A stretch of DNA of 64,000 bases, from positions 230,052 through 294,051 of the forward strand of contig NZ_QRZF01000002.1 in NCBI RefSeq assembly GCF_003464595.1. The letters are read 5' to 3'. Made by a program: the position numbers and the translations under genes. The notes beneath the pieces are model-generated. The model did no database searches, was not told the origin of the DNA, and was given only the letters and a program-made list of their open reading frames with translations. This DNA is from Bacteroides intestinalis (GTDB lineage Bacteria; Bacteroidota; Bacteroidia; Bacteroidales; Bacteroidaceae). Below, one piece after another: positions 57,607 to 64,000 of the stretch (position 1 is the first letter of the stretch; each line of letters starts with the position of its first letter).

Positions 57607-58551
57607 ATGATAAATAAACTGTTGACACTTTTACGAAGCCCTTATCCATCATTGGTGAAGAGATGGAAAAGCGTGATAATACCTTCACTTATAGTGTTTC
57701 TGATCCTTTTTGTGTTGCAGCCTTTTGGCATTTCTATGATGGGAGGCTATAAATTCTGGGTAGTGTTAGGTTATGGAGTGGTTTCTTCATTGGCACTGAG
57801 TATCTCCACGTACTTGTTTCCTGCTTTGTTCCCCCGTTATCATAGTGAGAAGAACTGGACATTAGGTCGAGAATTGTTAGGAACCTTGGGAGCTTGTTTG
57901 TTGATTGCGATAGGTAACTGTTTCTATACGGCTTGGGTATTTGGTTCATTCATACTGAGCTGGAAAGGATTTCTGATAAGTTTGGCTTGGGTGGCGGTTC
58001 TTGCTCCTTTCCCTATTGTCTTCTTTTTGATGTGGAATCGTAATTTGCAGCTGGTACGTAATCTGAAGGAGGCAACGGAGATCAACTACGCTCTTGCGAA
58101 AAGAGAGAATACCCAGAAGGAGAAGATTCGGACAAGGAATGAGGAACAGATAGGAGAGGGGAGAGCAGCAGAAGAAGTGGCAGAAGAAGAAACTCCTATG
58201 CAGTTGGTTTTCTCCGGTGGAACGAAAGAAATGCTGGAAGTGGATGCCCATACCTTATTTTATGTAGAAGCAGAAGGGAATTATATAAGAGTAACTTACA
58301 GTAGTGCGGATAAGATGCAGCAAAAGTTAGTGCGGGCTACTATGAAGCAGGCAGAAGAAGCGGTTGCTGCCTGTTCGTTCATTGTCCGTTGTCACCGGGC
58401 CTTTCTGGTGAACATACGCACTGTGGTAAAAGTAGATGGAAACTCACAAGGATACCGTTTGCGACTGGAAGGATGTACAGAAGAAGTTCCGGTTTCCAGA
58501 GGCTATGCAAAAGAGATAAAAACGCTGATAGAAGGGGGGACGGAAGGGTAG
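57607..58551 (+). CDS. membrane-anchored LytTR transcription regulator
   Basis: A 314-residue protein with four membrane helices in residues c.20-150 (IIPSLIVFLILFVLQPFG, FWVVLGYGVVSSLALSI, LLGTLGACLLIAIGNCFY and FLISLAWVAVLAPFPIVFFLMW), a charged coiled linker (c.155-200) and a C-terminal LytTR DNA-binding domain (c.205-305; TLFYVEAEGNYIRVTY, FIVRCHRAFLVNIRTVVKVDGN). It would sense a signal in the membrane and bind promoters directly, without a response regulator receiver domain. A TonB-dependent receptor gene follows at 58701, a possible target. Confidence 0.88.
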   Translation: MINKLLTLLRSPYPSLVKRWKSVIIPSLIVFLILFVLQPFGISMMGGYKFWVVLGYGVVSSLALSISTYLFPALFPRYHSEKNWTLGRELLGTLGACLLIAIGNCFYTAWVFGSFILSWKGFLISLAWVAVLAPFPIVFFLMWNRNLQLVRNLKEATEINYALAKRENTQKEKIRTRNEEQIGEGRAAEEVAEEETPMQLVFSGGTKEMLEVDAHTLFYVEAEGNYIRVTYSSADKMQQKLVRATMKQAEEAVAACSFIVRCHRAFLVNIRTVVKVDGNSQGYRLRLEGCTEEVPVSRGYAKEIKTLIEGGTEG

Positions 58552-58700
58552 TCATTCGTCACAGAATAAAGAAAAATACAGCCATTCGTCACAGGAGGGG
58601 TGCTGTTTGTCACATATCCGGGCAGTCTGTCCCGGATATTTTTTTGCCTGAAATTCTTAGTCTATGTTTGCTGACGGAAATCGTAAAGAACATAGATAAA

Positions 58701-60641
58701 ATGAAAAGATTGATTCTACTTTTTAGTGTAAGTGTATTGCTGACGGTGCAGCACTTGGAGGCGCAGACAGCTGTGACAGATACCGTTTTCTTGCAACTAT
58801 ACAATGACAGTGTAGATTTGAAGGAAGTGGTAGTGAAAGGTAAAAAAACGCCTGTTGCCAACAGTCGTTGGAGTGATATGAGTCCGGTGGAACTGGTGAC
58901 CGTGGGAGGTGCAAACGGTGATTTGTATCAGGCATTGCAGACACTGCCGGGCACGCAGGTACAAGGAGAAAGTGGCCGTCTGCTGGTGCGCGGCGGAAGT
59001 AGTGATGAAACACAGACATACATTGACGGAATGCACGTCTTGAATCCTTATACGGCTACAGGTATAAATTCACCGGCACGCGGACGTTATTCCACTTTTA
59101 TGTTCAGTGGTGTCAATCTGGAATCGGGCGGGGCTCCGTTGGAATACGGGGATGCACTTTCGGCTGTGTTACCATTGGAGACAAAGGATAAGAGCCCTAT
59201 CAATAAGTTAGGCATCAATGCCTCTACGGTAGACTTCGGTGGAGGAGGTACACGGGCTTTCGATAAAGGTTCGCTTTCGGTGAACCTGGATTATCAGGAC
59301 TTGTGTGTCTATGATCATATCTATTCAGGACGTACGGATTTTGAAGATCCCTACCGGATGATGACCGGATCGGCACAATTCCGCTATCATCCCGATGATG
59401 CTACGCTTTTCAAGATTTATGGCGGCTATGATCATACTGACTTTTCCAATTATGAAGGTGCTGAACGTAGACTGTTTGATTTGAATGAGAATAATTTCTA
59501 TCTTAATACAACTTTCCGTAAGCGTACTTCCGGTGGATGGAACTGGTTTGCAGGTGCAGCATTCTCTTTCTTTGAACAGAAGATAGGTAATGTATCACTT
59601 TCGGCAGATCATTGGATGGAACAACAACAGGAACTTCATGCAAAGGCAAAAGTGTTCAAGCGTATTTCTCCGGCTTTTCGTCTGGATATGGGAGTGGAGA
59701 GTTTTATCCGCCGGTATGAGAATCGTTATCAATATCAGATGAAAGAGGCGGAGGGAATAGATAGCCATCATGAAATGAATCCGACGATCAGTGCAGGCTT
59801 TCTTTCGGCAACTTACTATCCGGTGGAGCAATTGAAGGCGGAACTTTCTGTCCGCACAGAATATACTTCATTGAATGAAAAGGTGAATTTCTCACCCCGT
59901 CTGGCTGTTAATTACTATTTGGGAGATGTAGTACTCTCTGCTACGGCGGGACGATATACACAGTTGCCGGTTAGCAGATTGCTGGCTCAGGAGAACAAGT
60001 TGAAATCGGAATCATGCATTCAGTATAATGTGGGTGCACAGTATGAGGGTGATGGACGTTTCTACAAAGCTGAACTTTATTATAAGAAATATGACCGTCT
60101 GGCATTGGTGGAAAAGGGAACGGTAGATGCAGCGGAAGTACTGACTTCCGGTGGTTATGGCTACAGTAAAGGTTTCGACTTATTCTTTAATGACCGTGTC
60201 CTGCTGAAGAATCTGGAATACCAACTTTCCTATACATATAATATTGCCAAGCGGAAGTTTCAGGAATATACGGAACTGACTACTCCGCAATATGCCACTC
60301 GGCACAATGCATCCGTAGTGCTGAAGTATTCCATTCCGCGAATCGGCACGATAGTCGGTTTGACGAACCGTTTCAGCAGTGGGCGTCCTTATCATAATCC
60401 GGATTTACCGGGTTTGATGAATGATCATGTGAAGCCTTATAACAGTCTTGATCTCGGACTGACATTCCTGCCCAGTAAGAAAGTGATTATCCATGCCTCT
60501 GCTACCAATATCCTTTGTCGGAAAAATGAATTTGGGCGGGTGAATAATAAAGCTATTCTGGCTTCAAACGATCATTTCTTCTATATCGGGGTATTTATCA
60601 CACTTGGGAAGAAGGCGGCTTATGATGTTTCTAATTTCTAA
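58701..60641 (+). CDS. TonB-dependent outer membrane receptor
   Basis: A 646-residue protein with a signal peptide (ILLFSVSVLLTVQHLEAQ). A plug domain spans residues c.35-150 (DLKEVVVKGKKTPV as TonB box-like start; GDLYQALQTLPGTQVQGESGRLLVRGGSSDETQTYIDGMHVLNPY in outline), then a beta barrel with the usual SARTEYTSLNEKVNFSPRLAVNY-type strands. No carboxypeptidase-like N-terminal domain and no SusD gene follow, so it is more likely a metal or small-ligand receptor than a glycan one. ATG 58701 is chosen; the longer frame overlaps the LytTR gene. Confidence 0.9.
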   Translation: MKRLILLFSVSVLLTVQHLEAQTAVTDTVFLQLYNDSVDLKEVVVKGKKTPVANSRWSDMSPVELVTVGGANGDLYQALQTLPGTQVQGESGRLLVRGGSSDETQTYIDGMHVLNPYTATGINSPARGRYSTFMFSGVNLESGGAPLEYGDALSAVLPLETKDKSPINKLGINASTVDFGGGGTRAFDKGSLSVNLDYQDLCVYDHIYSGRTDFEDPYRMMTGSAQFRYHPDDATLFKIYGGYDHTDFSNYEGAERRLFDLNENNFYLNTTFRKRTSGGWNWFAGAAFSFFEQKIGNVSLSADHWMEQQQELHAKAKVFKRISPAFRLDMGVESFIRRYENRYQYQMKEAEGIDSHHEMNPTISAGFLSATYYPVEQLKAELSVRTEYTSLNEKVNFSPRLAVNYYLGDVVLSATAGRYTQLPVSRLLAQENKLKSESCIQYNVGAQYEGDGRFYKAELYYKKYDRLALVEKGTVDAAEVLTSGGYGYSKGFDLFFNDRVLLKNLEYQLSYTYNIAKRKFQEYTELTTPQYATRHNASVVLKYSIPRIGTIVGLTNRFSSGRPYHNPDLPGLMNDHVKPYNSLDLGLTFLPSKKVIIHASATNILCRKNEFGRVNNKAILASNDHFFYIGVFITLGKKAAYDVSNF

Positions 60642-60645
60642 TATT

Positions 60646-60748
60646 GATACGCGGACGACGCAGATAAGGCGGACGAACGCGGATTAAAAACTATATTAAT
60701 CAAAGAAAGGTCCGCGTTCGTCCGCCTAATCCGTGTTGTCCGCGTATC
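60646..60748. repeat. long imperfect hairpin repeat (GCGGACGAACGCGG type)
   Basis: Arms 60646-60683 and 60711-60748 are near-perfect reverse complements over 38 bases with about five mismatches, outer GATACGCGGAC / GTCCGCGTATC, inner GGCGGACGAACGCGGA / TCCGCGTTCGTCCGCC, around a 27-base loop. It resembles the 20686 element in word structure and fills the gap after the receptor gene. Confidence 0.85.
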
Positions 60749-60777
60749 TATTTATAAACTCTTTAAAAACAATTCAA

Positions 60778-61191
60778 ATGAAAGCAATGATTATTAGTTT
60801 CGTATGTGTTTTGACTTTTGCAACTCAAAGTCTGTCTGCACAAAATCTTACTCTGGAAGTACGTGGTATTGAAAATGTGGCTGGTAAACTCTATGTCGCC
60901 ATCTACAACTCTCAGGAGACATTCATGAAGAAGCCGCTTGCCGGTTTTGCTGTAGAGGTGAAGGATAAAGTTGTGTCTATCCCCTGTAAAGGGCTTCCGG
61001 CAGGAACTTATGCCTTCTCCATGTATCAGGATGAGAATGGAAATGGTAAATTGGATACCGGTGCTTTCGGTATTCCTGTGGAGAAGTTTGGTTTCAGCAA
61101 TGATGCTGAAGGTGTTATGGGCCCCCCTTCCTACGAAAAATGCAGTATTACTTTCTCTGAGGATACAACTTTAGTGGTACATCTGAAATAA
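60778..61191 (+). CDS. DUF2141 secreted protein
   Basis: A 137-residue protein with a signal peptide (IISFVCVLTFATQSLSAQ). The DUF2141 pattern is clear: LTLEVRGIENVAGKLYVAIYN, LPAGTYAFSMYQDENGNGKLDTGAFGIPVEKFGFSND in outline, with the Ca-binding-like DENGNGKLD loop. Mainly beta, periplasmic or outer-membrane-associated, function unknown; in Bacteroidetes often close to TonB-dependent receptors, as here. ATG 60778 is chosen over an upstream start in the hairpin repeat. Confidence 0.88.
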   Translation: MKAMIISFVCVLTFATQSLSAQNLTLEVRGIENVAGKLYVAIYNSQETFMKKPLAGFAVEVKDKVVSIPCKGLPAGTYAFSMYQDENGNGKLDTGAFGIPVEKFGFSNDAEGVMGPPSYEKCSITFSEDTTLVVHLK

Positions 61192-61206
61192 ACTTCAGAT
61201 AATTCT

Positions 61207-61214
61207 TTAACTTT
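61207..61214 (+). promoter_or_regulatory. -7 promoter element for the transglutaminase-like gene
   Basis: TAACTTTG matches TAnnTTTG, 30 bases before ATG 61245. Confidence 0.55.
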
Positions 61215-61244
61215 GTAGCTCACACCTTAATTAATGTAAGTATT

Positions 61245-63908
61245 ATGAGACGAGCTACACAACTTTTCGGAATATGCTGGCTACTTTGTCTGCTTGCTGC
61301 CTGTGGAGAATCCCATTTTATGACCGATGCCTCGTATCGTTCGCGCGTGGAGCAGGACTTTCAGCAAAAGAAGGCTCTGATGCCGCAGGGAGAACTATTT
61401 ACGATACTGGATGATGCTTCGCTGAGCACTTATGAGCAGGAAACCCTGGAATTCCTTTATGCCTATATGCCACTGGCGGATATTACTGATTATCCCGGTG
61501 AATTTCACTTAATGAATATCCGCGCATCCCAGCGTGCCGCAGAGGAAATGCCTTGGGGAAAGACCATTCCCGAAGATTTGTTCCGACACTTTGTACTTCC
61601 GGTGCGGGTGAACAACGAACAATTGGATAGTGCGCGGGTAGTGTTCTATAAGGAGCTGAAAGACCGTGTGAAGTCCCTTTCTTTATACGATGCCATCCTG
61701 GAAGTGAACCATTGGTGTCATGAGAAAGCTGTCTATATGCCTTCCGATGCCCGTACCAGTTCACCACTGGCAACAGTGAGTACTGCTTATGGGCGTTGTG
61801 GCGAAGAATCTACCTTGCTGGTGGCGGCACTTCGCTCGGTAGGTATTCCGGCACGGCAGGTTTATACACCACGATGGGCACATACGGACGATAACCATGC
61901 ATGGGTGGAAGCTTGGGCAGATGGTAAATGGCATTTCTTGGGTGCTTGCGAACCGGAACCGGTACTGGATCTTGGTTGGTTCAATGCCCCTGCCAGTCGC
62001 GGAATGTTGATGCACACAAAGGTTTTCGGACGTTATGAAGGAAAAGAAGAAGTAATGTCCGTTAACCCCACGTATACGGAAATCAATGTGATTGATAATT
62101 ATGCGCCTACAGCGCAAGCCAAGGTTATGGTGAAAGATGAAGCGGGAAATCCGGTTCCTGACGCCTGCGTGGAGTTCAAACTCTACAATTATGCGGAATT
62201 CTATACCGTAGCAACGAAACATACCGACGACAGCGGTATGTGCGGACTGACTGCCGGAAAAGGGGATATGCTTGTCTGGGCCTCCAAAGATGGTCGTTTC
62301 GGCTTCTCTAAACTTTCTTTTGGCAAGCAAGCAGAACTGACCGTAACCCTTGATAAGCAAGCGGGTGACAGCTTCACGGTAGATGTTGATATTGTGCCTC
62401 CTGCAGAAAGTGCCAACTTACCCGAAGTGACGCCGGAACAGCGGGCGGAAAATGACCGCAGACTGGCGATAGAAGACTCTATCCGTAACGCTTATGTCGG
62501 TAAGTTCATCTCGGAAGAGGCAGCACGCAACTTTGCGAGAGATTATAAGTTGGATCGGGATGCAGTAGCCAAGATTCTGGTTGCCGCCCGTGGAAATTAC
62601 AGAGTAATCCGTGAGTTCATGACTCGTTTGCGTTCTGATAACTCCAGGAAAGGCGGGATAGACCTTTTGCAGCAGATTTCGGCAAAAGACCTTCGTGATG
62701 TTCGTCTGGATGTGTTGATAGATCACATGCAGTCTCGTGTGCGTACGACGAATGCCGGATATTTCCGTAAATATGTGCGCAATCCGCGCGTAAGCAATGA
62801 GATGTTGACTCCGTATAAAACTTTCTTTGGTAAGGTGATTTCGAAAGAAGATGTTGAGGCTTATGTGGCAGAGCCTATGAAGATGGTTGCATGGGTGGCA
62901 AAGAACATTCAGGTGAACAAGGAATGTAATCTGGGAGCACCTCCTGTATCTCCCGAAGGTGTGTGGAAAGCACGTTTGGCCGATGCCCACAGTCGTGATA
63001 TCTTCTTCGTGTCCATGGCACGCAGTATGGGAGTTCCTGCACGCATTGATGAGGTGACGGGTAAAGTACAACTGATAACTGACGACGGAGCCATAGATGT
63101 GAACTTCGAAGCAGCCGGACAGGCACCTGCGCAGAGGGGCAGGCTTGCAGCTACATATACACCGATTCAGTCACTGGATAATCCGAAATATTATTCTCAT
63201 TTCACTATTTCCAAAGTAACTCCGCAAGGTAATTTGCAGTTGTTGTCTTACGATGAGGGTGACACAGACATGGGTGGCGGTGTTACATGGAGCAGTTTGC
63301 TGAAGGAGGGAACGTCTCTGGATGCCGGAGATTATATTCTGGTAACCGGTACCCGCCTGGCAAGTGGTGGTGTATTGGCGCAAATGACATCATTGAATGT
63401 GAAAGCAGGTGGACGTACAGAAACGAAACTGGTGATGCGTGAAAACAAAGATGAAGTACAGGTTATCGGAAACTTCAATTCGGAGAGCTTGTTCACAACA
63501 TTGGAAGGCGGCAACAAGCAAAGTCTGCTTCAAGCCTGTGGCCGTGGATACTTCGTTGTCGGTATTCTTGGGGTGAACCAGGAGCCTACAAACCATGCCT
63601 TACGGGATATCTCTGCTTTGAAAACTGACCTGGAGAAATGGGGTAGAAAGCTTGTATTACTCTTCCCGAATCAGGAACAGGCCGGCAAATATCGTGCTGC
63701 TGACTTCTCCGGTTTACCCAATACTGTGATTTATGGAATCGACACAGAAGACATAGCTCAGCAGATTGTGAAGAATATGAAGTTGAAACGCAAAGATACA
63801 TTGCCCATATTTATCATTGCTGATACCTTCAATCGCGTGGTATTTGTTTCACAGGGTTATACTATCGGCTTGGGTGAGCAGTTGATGAAAACGGTGAAAG
63901 GACTATAA
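61245..63908 (+). CDS. transglutaminase-like domain lipoprotein
   Basis: An 887-residue lipoprotein (lipobox LAAC, cysteine 20). The transglutaminase-like core lies at residues c.140-260: STAYGRCGEESTLLVAALRSVGIPAR (catalytic cysteine), DDNHAWVEAWADGKWHF (histidine), both in outline; the usual acidic third residue would come from the following ACEPEPVLD stretch. Residues c.285-390 look like an Ig/carboxypeptidase-type beta domain. A second region (c.540-650) again resembles a transglutaminase-like fold without an evident cysteine. The C-terminal c.130 residues look thioredoxin-like. It probably processes peptides or cross-links in the periplasm. Confidence 0.82.
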   Translation: MRRATQLFGICWLLCLLAACGESHFMTDASYRSRVEQDFQQKKALMPQGELFTILDDASLSTYEQETLEFLYAYMPLADITDYPGEFHLMNIRASQRAAEEMPWGKTIPEDLFRHFVLPVRVNNEQLDSARVVFYKELKDRVKSLSLYDAILEVNHWCHEKAVYMPSDARTSSPLATVSTAYGRCGEESTLLVAALRSVGIPARQVYTPRWAHTDDNHAWVEAWADGKWHFLGACEPEPVLDLGWFNAPASRGMLMHTKVFGRYEGKEEVMSVNPTYTEINVIDNYAPTAQAKVMVKDEAGNPVPDACVEFKLYNYAEFYTVATKHTDDSGMCGLTAGKGDMLVWASKDGRFGFSKLSFGKQAELTVTLDKQAGDSFTVDVDIVPPAESANLPEVTPEQRAENDRRLAIEDSIRNAYVGKFISEEAARNFARDYKLDRDAVAKILVAARGNYRVIREFMTRLRSDNSRKGGIDLLQQISAKDLRDVRLDVLIDHMQSRVRTTNAGYFRKYVRNPRVSNEMLTPYKTFFGKVISKEDVEAYVAEPMKMVAWVAKNIQVNKECNLGAPPVSPEGVWKARLADAHSRDIFFVSMARSMGVPARIDEVTGKVQLITDDGAIDVNFEAAGQAPAQRGRLAATYTPIQSLDNPKYYSHFTISKVTPQGNLQLLSYDEGDTDMGGGVTWSSLLKEGTSLDAGDYILVTGTRLASGGVLAQMTSLNVKAGGRTETKLVMRENKDEVQVIGNFNSESLFTTLEGGNKQSLLQACGRGYFVVGILGVNQEPTNHALRDISALKTDLEKWGRKLVLLFPNQEQAGKYRAADFSGLPNTVIYGIDTEDIAQQIVKNMKLKRKDTLPIFIIADTFNRVVFVSQGYTIGLGEQLMKTVKGL

Positions 63909-63930
63909 GAACAGCAACAATAGAGTGGGA

Positions 63931-63957
63931 GAGGCTTATTTGCAAGCCTCTTCCATT
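63931..63957 (+). terminator. terminator after the transglutaminase-like gene
   Basis: GAGGCTT and AAGCCTC arms (63931-63950) enclose a short loop and are followed by TTCCATTTTTTG. Confidence 0.65.
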
Positions 63958-64000
63958 TTTTGTATCACTTCCGGTGAAGGCAACCCCTCTGTCATTCCTG
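63936..64000 (-). CDS. 3' end of a convergent gene (continues outside window)
   Basis: On the minus strand the frame ends ...GLPSPEVIQKMEEACK and stops with TAA at 63936-63938. Only about 20 residues are visible, so no function is proposed. The residue pattern (amphipathic C-terminal helix) and convergent placement on a shared terminator are consistent with a true gene end. Confidence 0.45.
   Translation of the reverse strand, partial: GMTEGLPSPEVIQKMEEACK

Noticed and set aside
58389..58700. N-terminal extension of the TonB-dependent receptor
   Set aside because: The extension overlaps the LytTR coding end in another frame; ATG 58701 is followed by a proper signal peptide.

Overview
The window is a chromosomal segment of a gut Bacteroides (or very close relative). 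The evidence is the repeated TAnnTTTG promoter element of this genus just upstream of many genes, long surface and periplasm-directed proteins, a tmRNA whose tag ends in YALAA, an NBU1-like mobilizable element, RHS proteins of the Bacteroidetes type, and a conserved housekeeping order (coaX, outer membrane protein, TPR protein, lptC, CNNM/CorC protein, PpiD-like foldase, and later pdxA, sigma-54 activator, lptE, TPR protein, secG). There is no species-level marker I can read with certainty.

Region 1 (1-10,130) is an accessory, AT-rich toxin/immunity island. It starts inside an RHS (YD-repeat) gene and carries three copies (A 1-c.470, B c.1,730-2,530, C 4,430-c.4,960) plus a scrap (c.6,904-6,990) of nearly the same RHS core. 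Each of the three large copies is followed by a different C-terminal toxin tip and a small downstream immunity-type gene. Copy C carries an HExxH metallopeptidase tip (M91/NleD-like). After the cassettes come about eight small orphan genes (membrane proteins, a secreted protein, DUF1871-, DUF1493- and DUF5958-like proteins), separated by recurring hairpin and spacer modules. I read this as a stock of exchangeable toxin tips and leftover immunity genes behind an RHS gene that lies to the left of the window.

Region 2 (10,256-33,230) is core chromosome: ndk; the coaX to PpiD block (cofactor synthesis, envelope biogenesis, LPS transport); rlmN; a DUF4837 lipoprotein; the pdxA-EBP-lptE-TPR-secG run; an MFS transporter; a PqqD-like protein; and, on the minus strand, a DUF4831 protein, a lactonase-fold lipoprotein and a GH3 glycosidase. 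A HigBA-type toxin-antitoxin pair ends this part.

Region 3 (33,316-45,112) is the most unusual part. The chromosomal tmRNA gene ssrA (33,316-33,709) is the integration site of an 11.35-kb element bounded by a 15-bp direct repeat (33,696-33,710 and 45,048-45,062). The native ssrA terminator now sits beyond the right end. The element has the NBU1 gene order (integrase, orf2-like gene, small DUF3853/orf2x-like gene, ATPase, primase, oriT, relaxase), iteron-like repeats between the ATPase and primase genes, arm-type repeats at both ends, and a large structured leader RNA ahead of cargo. Just inside its left end it carries a complete second tmRNA gene (33,923-34,317) with its own consensus promoter, compensatory base changes and a different tag (GNENYALAA instead of GERQYALAA). 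Protein cargo is a secreted HExxH lipoprotein with a small partner, and three envelope-directed proteins on the opposite strand.

Region 4 (45,286-64,000) returns to the chromosome: a TonB-C-domain lipoprotein, a secreted glycosidase-like beta-propeller protein, two L,D-transpeptidases of different subfamilies, a MATE transporter, an HU-like DNA-binding protein, a PAS protein, dinB, a heparinase II/III-like protein, a YccF protein, a 47-residue small protein with its own promoter, a membrane-bound LytTR regulator followed by a TonB-dependent receptor, a DUF2141 protein and a large transglutaminase-like lipoprotein. Intergenic regions hold two kinds of structure the genes do not explain: degenerate tandem repeats of 21-22 nt at three loci, and long imperfect hairpins at three loci.
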